Positions 1-5,659 of a stretch of 6,303 nucleotides of DNA are shown one piece after another. The DNA is from an uncultured Clostridia bacterium (GTDB taxonomy: Bacteria > Bacillota > Clostridia > UBA1381). Position numbers and translations under genes: made by a program. Positions within the stretch are counted from its first letter, which is position 1. Each line of letters opens with the position of its first letter. Below the pieces are notes generated by a model. That model searched no databases and was not told where the DNA came from. It saw nothing but the letters and a program-made list of their open reading frames with translations. The stretch lies in assembly GCA_934463455.1 (NCBI GenBank), contig CAKSJU010000112.1, positions 1-6,303 of the forward strand, given 5' to 3'.

Positions 1-197
1 CACCGAGTATCGTTTTCGACATGTGCAATATTATATCCCTTTTTGAGCATCATAATTTCCAACTCAGGAAATGCTCCGAAATATTCTGTTTTCAAAAGCC
101 ATTTGTCTGTCCTGTTCTTTTTATCCGCAAATACAACAACTGCTTTTTTTCCCTCAAATTCAAACTCATTTTTTTCAAATCCAAAAAAAATCTCCAT
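1..197 (-). CDS. Partial alpha/beta-hydrolase-like protein (N-terminal 65 residues)
   Basis: This is the start of a gene that leaves the window on the left. It opens with ATG at 197-195 behind GGGAG on the minus strand, about 8 bases upstream, and stays open for 65 codons to the edge. The visible protein begins MEIFFGFEKNEFEFEG, continues with a strand-like KKAVVVFADKK, then KTEYFGAFPELEIMMLKKGYNIAHVEN. From memory of the family, a hydrophobic strand followed by W..KTE(Y/F)(F/W).AFP..(E/D)..LL..G(Y/F).(I/V)A.V resembles the N-terminus of a group of bacterial alpha/beta-hydrolase fold esterases. The nucleophile elbow and catalytic triad would lie outside the window, so activity and substrate cannot be judged. 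It has its own promoter (240-268) and is insulated from the ligase upstream by a terminator, so it is probably a separate transcription unit. The reading frame is well supported; the family call is moderate. Confidence 0.68.
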   Translation of the reverse strand, partial: MEIFFGFEKNEFEFEGKKAVVVFADKKNRTDKWLLKTEYFGAFPELEIMMLKKGYNIAHVENDTR

Positions 198-239
198 AAT
201 TTTCACTCCCATTTATTTTAAATCTCTGAGGTTATATAT

Positions 240-268
240 ATTTTATCATAAAAAAAATACAAAAGCAA
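240..268 (-). promoter_or_regulatory. Sigma-A promoter for the hydrolase-like gene
   Basis: On the minus strand, TTGCTT (268-263) and TAAAAT (245-240) are separated by exactly 17 bases, with a TG one base ahead of the -10 (extended -10). Transcription would start near 233, giving a leader of roughly 36 bases to the ATG at 197. The region is very AT-rich, so chance matches are possible, but spacing and position fit well. Confidence 0.6.
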
Positions 269-312
269 GTAAAAAACAGTATAAAAACCAAATTTTTCTA
301 TGTTATTTACGG

Positions 313-356
313 ATAAAAAATCAAGGTCTTAAAATCAAAAGACCTTGATTTTTTAT
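313..356 (-). terminator. Strong hairpin terminator after the AMP-dependent ligase gene
   Basis: A perfect 18-bp inverted repeat has arms at 313-330 and 339-356 around an 8-base loop. The core is CAAGGTCTT/AAGACCTTG, flanked by A and T runs, so on either strand the stem ends in a U-rich tract. The minus-strand ligase stop codon (358-356) abuts the hairpin, which identifies this as its terminator. The symmetric A/T flanks make it potentially bidirectional, but no plus-strand gene reads into it. Confidence 0.9.
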
Positions 357-2035
357 TATCTTTTAATCTTATTGGTTGTAGTTTTTTCAAAAGCTTTATC
401 GCATATTCTCACTTCGCTTATATGCTTATAAATCGGCAGCGGCACACATATATCCGCAATATCTTTTTTAAGCTTTTTCAAAATATCGGTATCACCGAGT
501 TTTTTAACTTCCTCCTCGTTCAGAAAAACCTCTGCTGAAAGTCCTGTCTCCGCTCCGCTTTTCCCGCGTATTCCTCTGACAACCACTTCATCTACATACG
601 AAATTGACATAATATAGTTTTCAATTTCTTCCGGATATACATTTTTGCCGTTTTCAAGAACAATTATATTTTTCTTTCTGCCTGTAATAATAATCTGTCC
701 CTTTTCGTTCATTCTCCCATAGTCACCGGTTTTAAACCAACCGTCTTTCAGAACTTCCTTTGTTTGTTTTTCGTTTTTGTAATACCCCATCATAACGGTT
801 TTACCTTTTACGCATATCTCACCGTCACCTTCCGGAGTTACATCCTCAAATTTAACCTCAAGACATTCTACCGGTACACCAGCGGTTGTATAATCATTAA
901 AATAGTCTCTGTTACCGCTTATCAAAGGCGAACATTCGGTAATTCCGTAACCGTTTGTAATATCCAGACCGACAGCCTCAAAAAATTCTCCGAGCTCGCT
1001 CCTCAGCGGTGCGCCTCCGGAAAGTATTTTTTTCATGTTTCCTCCGAATACTGCATGAATGGATTTAAACATTTTTCTGCGCAAATCTATTCCCGCACAT
1101 CTCAAAGCATTGCTTATCTTTATCATTGTCATAAGTGTTTTATATTTCCCGGTGCTTTTTGCATTTGCGATTATTTTTTTATAGAATAATTCGGCAAACG
1201 CTGGAACGATGAAAATGTAATCCGGCTTATATATCTGAAGATTTTTCAAAATTGCTTTCATATGTTCATTGATACAAATACAAGCATGATGGTGCATAGA
1301 TACCAAAATACCGGCAACAGCCTCATATGTGTGATGATACGGAAGTACCGAAAGACACCTTGTATAAACAGTCGAAATACGAAGTCCGTAGTAAACCATG
1401 CTGACAAGATTATCCTCGGAAAGCATAACTCCTTTTGCCATTCCCGTAGTTCCCGATGTATATACTATCATTTTAAGCTTGGATATATCATTTTCCAAAG
1501 ATGAATAAGAAGTGTCTCCGTTTTTGTACAGAGTCTTTCCTTTTTCATAAAATTCTTTAAACGACACTCGGTTTTCTTCTGTAACTTCGCGGTCAAAGCC
1601 TATAAAATACCTTATTTTCGGAAGTGCTTCCGCAAGCTGCGGAATAATATTTTCAAATTGCTTTGAATAAAATAAAACTTCACTGTCGCTGTTGTCAAGA
1701 ACGTTAATTATATCTCCCATCGGCAGTTCCTTATCAACCGGCACAAAAACTCCGCTGCTCTTTAATGCCGTAAGATACACCAATATCCATTTGTAACTGT
1801 TTTTTCCTATAACCGCTATGTGCGAAGAAACTACGCCAAAAGACGCAAGTGCCGTACCCAAATAACGCGTGTCCTCCTCAAATTCTCTGTAAGTAACGGT
1901 AATTACATTTTTATCTTTGTCTTTGTACTTAAATGCAGGCTTGTCACCCGCTTCTTTTACTGCAAGCTCCAGTAAATTTTTTATGCTTGATACCGGTTCT
2001 ACATCATTGTACGGATAGTTTTTTTGATTTTTCAA
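356..2035 (-). CDS. AMP-dependent synthetase/ligase, long-chain acyl-CoA synthetase-like
   Basis: This 559-residue ANL-superfamily enzyme is expected to activate a carboxylic acid with ATP to an acyl-adenylate and pass it to CoA. The P-loop YTSGTTGMAK is at 192-201, the A5 motif NGYGITE at 361-367, KTGD at 435-438, and the hinge/A8 region GRKKNIIVLENGKNVYPEEIE at about 452-472. The C-terminal A10 motif is KTTTNKIKR, with K556 the likely adenylation lysine. Length and the A8 motif fit the long-chain fatty acyl-CoA synthetase (FadD15-like) branch. There is no carrier domain, signal peptide or clear membrane segment, so it should be cytoplasmic or membrane-peripheral. The start is TTG (2035-2033): a stop codon lies two codons upstream in frame, GGGAG sits 10 bases ahead, and the next in-frame Met is only at residue 106. 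The divergent TetR gene probably regulates it. The exact acid substrate cannot be told. Confidence 0.93.
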   Translation of the reverse strand: MKNQKNYPYNDVEPVSSIKNLLELAVKEAGDKPAFKYKDKDKNVITVTYREFEEDTRYLGTALASFGVVSSHIAVIGKNSYKWILVYLTALKSSGVFVPVDKELPMGDIINVLDNSDSEVLFYSKQFENIIPQLAEALPKIRYFIGFDREVTEENRVSFKEFYEKGKTLYKNGDTSYSSLENDISKLKMIVYTSGTTGMAKGVMLSEDNLVSMVYYGLRISTVYTRCLSVLPYHHTYEAVAGILVSMHHHACICINEHMKAILKNLQIYKPDYIFIVPAFAELFYKKIIANAKSTGKYKTLMTMIKISNALRCAGIDLRRKMFKSIHAVFGGNMKKILSGGAPLRSELGEFFEAVGLDITNGYGITECSPLISGNRDYFNDYTTAGVPVECLEVKFEDVTPEGDGEICVKGKTVMMGYYKNEKQTKEVLKDGWFKTGDYGRMNEKGQIIITGRKKNIIVLENGKNVYPEEIENYIMSISYVDEVVVRGIRGKSGAETGLSAEVFLNEEEVKKLGDTDILKKLKKDIADICVPLPIYKHISEVRICDKAFEKTTTNKIKR

Positions 2036-2045
2036 TTTTTACAAG

Positions 2046-2050
2046 CTCCC
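2046..2050 (-). promoter_or_regulatory. Ribosome binding site deciding the TTG start of the ligase
   Basis: GGGAG on the minus strand lies 10 bases before TTG at 2035-2033. The in-frame TAA at 2041-2039 excludes any earlier start, and no ATG occurs in frame near the N-terminus, so this site fixes the unusual TTG initiator. Confidence 0.75.
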
Positions 2051-2079
2051 TTTTACTAATATGATTTTATTATTTCCTA

Positions 2080-2108
2080 TTGACGAATTGAAATACTACT
2101 GTTATAAT
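2080..2108 (+). promoter_or_regulatory. Sigma-A promoter of the TetR-family gene (extended -10)
   Basis: TTGACG (2080-2085) and a perfect TATAAT (2103-2108) are 17 bases apart, and TG at 2100-2101 makes an extended -10. Transcription would start near 2115, giving a leader of about 108 bases. The promoter faces the ligase promoter so closely that both polymerases would melt the same DNA. Confidence 0.82.
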
Positions 2109-2109
2109 T

Positions 2110-2138
2110 ATTATACCAACAATGTGTTGTTTTTTCAA
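2110..2138 (-). promoter_or_regulatory. Sigma-A promoter of the ligase gene (extended -10)
   Basis: On the minus strand, TTGAAA (2138-2133) and a perfect TATAAT (2115-2110) are 17 bases apart, with TGG directly before the -10. The predicted start near 2103 gives a leader of about 67 bases. Its spacer holds a short palindrome (2117-2129), and its -10 is one base from the oppositely directed -10 of the regulator promoter. Confidence 0.82.
2117..2129. promoter_or_regulatory. Candidate operator for the TetR-family regulator
   Basis: CAACA-atg-TGTTG is a 5-bp inverted repeat with a 3-base centre. It lies between the -35 and -10 of the ligase promoter and just downstream of the predicted start of the regulator gene. 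A repressor bound here could block both promoters. TetR proteins usually bind palindromes of about 15-20 bp in divergent intergenic regions. The repeat is short, and the larger symmetry over the two -10s (2100-2118) and the 2164-2196 repeat are rival candidates. Confidence 0.35.
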
Positions 2139-2163
2139 CCATTAGTTTTAAATAAAATGCCGC

Positions 2164-2196
2164 AAAACCGACATTTTAAATCTTAATGTCGGTTTT
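2164..2196 (+). terminator. Terminator-like hairpin in the leader of the TetR-family gene
   Basis: A perfect 12-bp inverted repeat has arms AAAACCGACATT (2164-2175) and AATGTCGGTTTT (2185-2196) around a 9-base loop, and the 3' arm runs into five T's. It lies downstream of the regulator's predicted start point and 26 bases before its ATG. It could attenuate transcription of the regulator, or its DNA palindrome could be a protein-binding site. No aptamer or convincing leader peptide is visible beside it. Confidence 0.5.
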
Positions 2197-2222
2197 TATC
2201 AATCAACGGAGGTATACTCGAT

Positions 2223-2762
2223 ATGAAAAAAACCAAAGAATCAAGGCGTGTCAAAATGACAAAAAATCTTTTGAAAGCTTCACTTGCAGAATTGCTGGAA
2301 AGCGACCCCATAGCAAAGGTTACAATAAAAAAAATATGCGAAAATGCTGACGTAAACCGTTCAACATTTTACACATACTACCATGACCAGTTCGATTTAC
2401 TTGATGAAATCGAAAACGAAGTTATATCCACAGTGCCAAGCATTAATTTACATATAAAACAACCGCGTGAAAAGCTGCTTACCGAATTTTTTGAATATAT
2501 GAACGATAACAAAAAAATATATATTGCACTTTTTAAAAATTCCGCAAATCAAAAATTCCGAAGCAGAGCGATAAATAAACTGTTCGGAAAAAGTGACAGT
2601 GACACTGATTGGATTTTAAAAACCGACATTACGGACGGCATACACTTTCCGATGCTCATGAGTGCTTTCGGCGCAGTCAGCTTAGCAGAAAAATGGATTT
2701 TCGGCGAAATAAATTGTACCGCCCGCGAGCTCGCATTTGCTATCGCAAAATTCATTGAATAA
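2223..2762 (+). CDS. TetR/AcrR-family transcriptional regulator
   Basis: This 179-residue DNA-binding regulator has a helix-turn-helix at about residues 33-60: helix 2 is TIKKICENADV and the recognition helix is NRSTFYTYYHDQFDLL, the classic TetR N-terminal signature. The C-terminal half (about 85-179) carries no cofactor motif. Features such as IYIALFKNSANQKF and GAVSLAEKWIFG resemble the C-terminal domain common in short Bacillota TetR proteins of the DhaS-like group. The length is normal, so the protein looks complete. ATG at 2223 follows GGAGG (2208-2212) by 10 bases. The gene is transcribed divergently from the acyl-CoA synthetase-like ligase with overlapping promoters, which suggests it represses that gene and itself. 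An acyl-CoA or free acid related to the ligase's substrate would be a reasonable effector, but that is inference. Confidence 0.92.
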   Translation: MKKTKESRRVKMTKNLLKASLAELLESDPIAKVTIKKICENADVNRSTFYTYYHDQFDLLDEIENEVISTVPSINLHIKQPREKLLTEFFEYMNDNKKIYIALFKNSANQKFRSRAINKLFGKSDSDTDWILKTDITDGIHFPMLMSAFGAVSLAEKWIFGEINCTARELAFAIAKFIE

Positions 2763-2878
2763 AACAAGAAGGGGGATGTTAAAAAACTCCGGAACGCAAG
2801 AAAAGAAGAGAAAAACACATATTACAAAAAATATAGTTGTTGTAATCAAGCCTTTTTCCTATCTCCTCAAAAATGGAA

Positions 2879-2910
2879 CTGTTTAAAAAGCCGGTTGACT
2901 TTTTAAACAG
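2879..2910. terminator. Hairpin between convergent tetR-like and ABC ATPase genes
   Basis: A perfect 12-bp inverted repeat, CTGTTTAAAAAG (2879-2890) and CTTTTTAAACAG (2899-2910), encloses an 8-base loop. It sits between two gene ends that face each other, 117 bases after the regulator stop and 12 bases after the ATPase stop, so it may terminate both transcripts. The stem is AT-rich. On the minus strand a T run follows only after several bases and on the plus strand there is none, so termination may be inefficient. Confidence 0.6.
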
Positions 2911-2921
2911 CTCATTAATTA

Positions 2922-3659
2922 TCATCCATTCATAAATCTTGAAAGGAAAGCTTTTGTTTCTTCCTTTTGAGGATTTTTGAAAATTTCCTCCGGAGTACCC
3001 TCTTCACAAATTACACCGTCGTTCATAAAAATAACACGGTTGGAGACATCACGCGCAAAAGCCATTTCGTGAGTTACAATAATCATTGTAAGTCCTTCTT
3101 TTGCAATATTTTTGATAACCTCCAAAACTTCTCCTACCATTTGCGGGTCAAGAGCCGATGTCGGCTCATCAAAAAGTATAACATCAGGCTTCATCGCAAG
3201 TGCTCTTGCAATTGCCACCCTTTGCTTCTGACCTCCGGAAAGCTGTTTCGGTTTTGCATTAATATACGGTGCCATTCCCACTTTTTCAAGATAGAACATT
3301 GCTTCTTTCTTTGCGGTCTCTTTATCAACCTTCAGTACTTTTCTCTGACCTACCATGCAATTTTTCAAAACAGACATATTTTCGAACAAATTAAAGCTTT
3401 GAAAAACCATCTCAACCTTTGCTCTGTATGCCGGTATGTTTTTCTTTTCAAGAATATTTTCTCCGTTATATACAATTTCTCCGCCGGTAGGCTCTTCCAA
3501 AAGATTAATACATCTCAGCATTGTCGATTTACCCGAACCGGATGAACCTATGATACAAGTTACATCTCCTCGGTTTACCGAAAAATTAATATCCTTTAAA
3601 ACTTCATTCTCTCCGAATGTTTTTTTCAATCCCTTTACGGCTATAACAGTTTCACTCAT
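2922..3659 (-). CDS. Amino acid ABC transporter ATP-binding protein (predicted lysine importer)
   Basis: This 245-residue cytoplasmic ATPase powers a polar amino acid importer. All nucleotide-binding motifs are intact: Walker [10 protein letters not shown] (38-46), Q-loop Q87 in VFQSFNLF, signature LSGGQKQR (140-147), Walker B ILFDE (161-165), D-loop SALD (168-171) and switch histidine H197 in VTHEM. Length and the string [21 protein letters not shown] place it in the GlnQ/HisP/ArtP group. It is the last gene of the binding-protein/permease/ATPase operon. Its ATG shares one base with the permease stop (TAATG), and a strong AAAGGAGG lies 7 bases ahead inside the permease gene, so translational coupling is likely. 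The family alone does not give the substrate; the lysine riboswitch upstream of the operon points to lysine. Confidence 0.96.
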   Translation of the reverse strand: MSETVIAVKGLKKTFGENEVLKDINFSVNRGDVTCIIGSSGSGKSTMLRCINLLEEPTGGEIVYNGENILEKKNIPAYRAKVEMVFQSFNLFENMSVLKNCMVGQRKVLKVDKETAKKEAMFYLEKVGMAPYINAKPKQLSGGQKQRVAIARALAMKPDVILFDEPTSALDPQMVGEVLEVIKNIAKEGLTMIIVTHEMAFARDVSNRVIFMNDGVICEEGTPEEIFKNPQKEETKAFLSRFMNG

Positions 3660-4426
3660 TACTTTGCCTCCTTTACGGTAAACATTTCGTCGGGCATAGT
3701 TGACGAATGGTGTATAACATATGATGACGGACCGTCAATCTTGTGTTCAATATATTTAAGAATACGGGTTATACTGAATGTGAGAATAAAGTAAATAATG
3801 CAGGCAACCACATAGGTTTCAAAAATCGCCCATGTCATTTTCGAAACTTTCGCCGTAAAGAAATACAATTCCGTAACGCCGATAACATTCAAAACAGATG
3901 TATCCTTAATGTTTATAACAAACTCATTGCTTATAGCCGGCAATATATTTCTCATTGTTTGAGGAATAATTACATTTATCATAGCCTGCCAGTGATTCAT
4001 TCCTATAGAGTATGCACCCTCAAACTGACCTCGGTCAACCGATATTATTCCGCCTCTTACAATTTCCGCCATATAAGCACCGGTATTAATTGAAACAATA
4101 AATATACCTGCCGGAATAAGCGGCAGCGTCAATCCGTCGTTCATAAAAGCATATCCCCAGTAAATTACCATAGATTGAACCATCATAGGAGTGCCTCTGA
4201 ATATTTCGACATATATGCTTATAATTGCATTAACAATTTTTAAAAGTATTCTTACAAGCGGATTTTTCGATGCGGGAACTGTCCTCACAATTCCGGTAAT
4301 AAGACCGATGATAAGACCGATGATTGTACCGGCAAGAGCAATAAGCATCGTGTAGCCTATTCCCTGTAAAAAATATCCGTAATATTGCTTTATAATATCA
4401 ATTACTTCATTTATAAATCCAGACAT
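3659..4426 (-). CDS. Amino acid ABC transporter permease (predicted lysine importer)
   Basis: This 255-residue inner-membrane permease is of the HisM/GlnP type. Hydrophobic segments occur at about 20-47, 65-92, 101-120 and 203-220, with at least one more likely between them, consistent with the usual five-helix fold. The conserved EIFRGTP is at 74-80. The cytoplasmic EAA loop that docks on the ATPase is at about 136-155 ([20 protein letters not shown]). A hydrophilic tail of about 25 residues follows the last helix. ATG at 4426 has GGAGA five bases ahead, and the stop overlaps the ATPase start. Only one permease gene is present, so the transporter probably uses a permease homodimer. The gene follows the binding-protein gene after a 66-base gap that contains a GC-rich hairpin. 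Confidence 0.95.
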   Translation of the reverse strand: MSGFINEVIDIIKQYYGYFLQGIGYTMLIALAGTIIGLIIGLITGIVRTVPASKNPLVRILLKIVNAIISIYVEIFRGTPMMVQSMVIYWGYAFMNDGLTLPLIPAGIFIVSINTGAYMAEIVRGGIISVDRGQFEGAYSIGMNHWQAMINVIIPQTMRNILPAISNEFVINIKDTSVLNVIGVTELYFFTAKVSKMTWAIFETYVVACIIYFILTFSITRILKYIEHKIDGPSSYVIHHSSTMPDEMFTVKEAK

Positions 4427-4448
4427 ATTAATCTCCGTTCTGCCAATA

Positions 4449-4479
4449 CTCCGGCAGAAGATTTATCATTCTGCCGGAG
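4449..4479 (-). promoter_or_regulatory. Intercistronic hairpin between binding-protein and permease genes
   Basis: A perfect 11-bp GC-rich stem, CTCCGGCAGAA (4449-4459) and TTCTGCCGGAG (4469-4479), has a 9-base loop. No T run follows in the direction of transcription, so this is not a classical terminator. In similar importer operons a hairpin after the binding-protein gene protects or partly truncates the mRNA, giving an excess of binding protein. That role is inferred here from position. Confidence 0.7.
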
Positions 4480-4492
4480 CGTTCGCCAAAAT

Positions 4493-5320
4493 TTAGTTTT
4501 CATCTGCAGGTGCAATGTTAACCATGCTGTTCATCAATTCTTTCTGAGCATCCGCATCCAAATCCGCCAATGCACTGTTGATTTTTTCCGTTAAGTCTGA
4601 GCCTTTTTTCACACCTACCGCAATACTTACTTCATCATCATCAACCTTAAAACCGGTATCGTTATTTTTAAGAGGTACATAATCGTAAGCAGAATCCATG
4701 CACACAGCCATAGCTGTAGGTTCTTCGGCAACATAACCTTCAATGGTTCCCGCACCGAGTGCAATGAACATTGTCGAGAAGTCAGCAAGCTCGCTTGCCT
4801 TAGCTTCTGTTTGAGATGTCAATGCGTCCAAGTGGAATGTTCCCGATTGAGCCGCAATTTTTTTATCTTTTAAATCAGCAATTGTTTTAACATCCGATAA
4901 ATTGCCTTTTTTGGTTACGATAACAAGATTTGATGTATAATAGTTATCGGAAAAATCAATTTTTTCTCTTCTTTCCGTCGTAGGGCTCATTCCTGCTATA
5001 ATCATATCAAGTTTTCCCGATTGTACGCCCGGAATAAGGCTGTCCCATTCATAGGAATAAATCTCAAGCGTTTTTCCCATGGAATCCGCGATTTTTTTCG
5101 CAACCTGAACATCATATCCGTTAGTATACATTTTATCAACATTCTTAATCGGAACAGCACCGTTTGATTCATCACTTTGTGACCAGTTGTACGGAGCGTA
5201 ATTACATTCCATACCAACACGCAAAACACCGTCGTCCTTTGCTTTTTCTCCGTTTGAGCCGCATCCTGCCATACTGAGCATTACCGTTGCCGCAAGCAGC
5301 ATTGAAACAATTTTTTTCAT
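4493..5320 (-). CDS. Amino acid-binding lipoprotein of ABC transporter (predicted lysine-binding)
   Basis: This 275-residue family 3 solute-binding protein captures the amino acid outside the membrane and delivers it to the permease. The N-terminus is a lipoprotein signal: MKK, a hydrophobic core, and lipobox MAGC with the lipidated Cys at residue 20. The mature part shows the family pattern VLRVGMECNYAPYNW (32-46), NGYDVQVAKKIA (67-78), WDSLIPGVQSGKLDMIIAGMSPTTERR (92-118, with R117 the expected carboxylate-binding arginine) and GYVAEEPTAM (195-204). The start is ATG at 5320, with GGTGG nine bases ahead. The frame stays open to 5422, but that extension lies inside the riboswitch terminator and would bury the signal peptide. 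It is the first gene of the operon and lies directly downstream of the riboswitch leader. Lysine specificity is inferred from the riboswitch; arginine or a wider cationic range is possible. Confidence 0.95.
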   Translation of the reverse strand: MKKIVSMLLAATVMLSMAGCGSNGEKAKDDGVLRVGMECNYAPYNWSQSDESNGAVPIKNVDKMYTNGYDVQVAKKIADSMGKTLEIYSYEWDSLIPGVQSGKLDMIIAGMSPTTERREKIDFSDNYYTSNLVIVTKKGNLSDVKTIADLKDKKIAAQSGTFHLDALTSQTEAKASELADFSTMFIALGAGTIEGYVAEEPTAMAVCMDSAYDYVPLKNNDTGFKVDDDEVSIAVGVKKGSDLTEKINSALADLDADAQKELMNSMVNIAPADEN

Positions 5321-5356
5321 AATAATTAACCACCTTTTTAAAATTTTAAAATTCGC

Positions 5357-5373
5357 GTACCGCATCGCGGTAC
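5357..5373 (-). other. Small hairpin between riboswitch terminator and binding-protein start
   Basis: GTACCGC (5357-5363) and GCGGTAC (5367-5373) form a perfect 7-bp stem with a 3-base loop. It starts just after the terminator's T run and ends 22 bases before the Shine-Dalgarno site. In read-through transcripts it would be the last structure before the start codon. It has no T run of its own, and its function is unknown. Confidence 0.5.
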
Positions 5374-5374
5374 T

Positions 5375-5411
5375 AAAAAAACCGTGAACGCTTATAGCAA
5401 AACGTACACGG
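5375..5411 (-). terminator. Riboswitch-controlled intrinsic terminator (expression platform)
   Basis: On the minus strand, CCGTGTACG (5411-5403) pairs with CGTTCACGG (5390-5382), with one U-U mismatch. Three further inner pairs (one U-G, two U-A) shorten the loop to six bases. Seven T's follow immediately (5381-5375), so this is a complete intrinsic terminator about 55 bases upstream of the binding-protein ATG. The 3' arm can instead pair with the end of the lysine aptamer (5447-5456), the arrangement expected of a transcriptional OFF switch. Confidence 0.88.
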
Positions 5412-5437
5412 CTTAATAACAACCTAAAATACCTTTT

Positions 5438-5607
5438 AACTACAATAGCGCTTCACAATTGTGACAGTCTGCAACATATTCTGCTGCAGCCCAACATATG
5501 CTTTCCGTTCAAAAAACATACATTTCGGCGATATTTCCTTTCACACGATTCCGATTGACGTCGTATAAACCGTGATACTGATAAAGACCGCGCCTCTACT
5601 GTTAGTT
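5438..5607 (-). promoter_or_regulatory. Lysine riboswitch (L-box) aptamer
   Basis: This 170-nt RNA aptamer binds free lysine and controls the downstream ABC importer. On the minus strand the conserved family blocks occur in order: GAGGCGCG (5596-5589), GTGAAAGGAAATATCGCCGAA (about 5544-5524), TTGGGCTGC (5494-5486) and GCAGACTGTCAC (about 5472-5461). The closing stem P1 pairs 5607-5596 (AACUAACAGUAG) with 5448-5438 (CUAUUGUAGUU), 11 pairs with one bulged A. P2 is closed by GGCG/CGCC, P3 by AUGUAUG/CAUAUGU, P4 by CUGCA/UGCAG and P5 by UCAC/GUGA (5464-5453). This is the five-stem layout and size of the known lysine riboswitch class. With lysine bound, P1 and P5 would be stable and the terminator at 5375-5411 would form, lowering transporter expression. 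Confidence 0.95.
5447..5456 (-). promoter_or_regulatory. Candidate antiterminator strand of the lysine riboswitch
   Basis: On the minus strand, GUGAAgCGCU (5456-5447) can pair with AGCGUUCAC (5392-5384), nine pairs with one bulged G. The first strand overlaps the 3' sides of P5 and P1, and the second is most of the terminator's 3' arm. Lysine-bound aptamer and antiterminator are therefore mutually exclusive, which explains termination when lysine is abundant. This is base-pairing logic read by eye, not a folding calculation. Confidence 0.7.
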
Positions 5608-5630
5608 GATTTTTTAAATCTACTTTGTTC

Positions 5631-5659
5631 ATTATGACACCGTTTTTATATTATGTCAA
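5631..5659 (-). promoter_or_regulatory. Sigma-A promoter of the lysine transporter operon
   Basis: On the minus strand, a perfect TTGACA (5659-5654) and CATAAT (5636-5631) are 17 bases apart, with TG one base ahead of the -10 (extended -10). The predicted start near 5624 lies about 17 bases before P1 of the riboswitch, so the whole aptamer is transcribed and the leader is about 300 bases long. Confidence 0.85.

Noticed and set aside
21..348. Plus-strand open frames opposite the hydrolase-like gene and its promoter.
   Set aside because: They are Phe/Lys/Asn/Ser-rich low-complexity translations with no ribosome binding site, lying antisense to a frame with a good start signal and family-like sequence.
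2157..2186. Nine-codon upstream frame in the regulator leader as an attenuation leader peptide.
   Set aside because: There is no Shine-Dalgarno sequence ahead of it and no run of a single amino acid. It simply reads through the hairpin.
2776..2886. A 36-codon plus-strand open frame (ATG at 2776) directly after the TetR gene, preceded by AAGGGGG.
   Set aside because: The purine run abuts the ATG, too close for a working ribosome site. The frame ends inside the terminator stem, and the lysine-rich peptide has no recognisable features.
2967..3545. A 192-codon plus-strand open frame opposite the ABC ATPase gene.
   Set aside because: The opposite strand carries every ABC ATPase motif. The antisense translation is rich in His, Cys, Phe and Asn, with no domain pattern or ribosome binding site.
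5321..5422. In-frame extension of the binding protein by 34 codons to an upstream ATG.
   Set aside because: It lies across the riboswitch terminator, has no ribosome binding site, and would place a charged stretch ahead of a standard lipoprotein signal peptide that starts at 5320.
5438..5607. T-box or SAM/cobalamin riboswitch as the explanation of the long leader.
   Set aside because: No T-box sequence (TGGNACCGCG-like) or S-box/B12-box core is present, while all the lysine riboswitch blocks occur in order with a matching P1.
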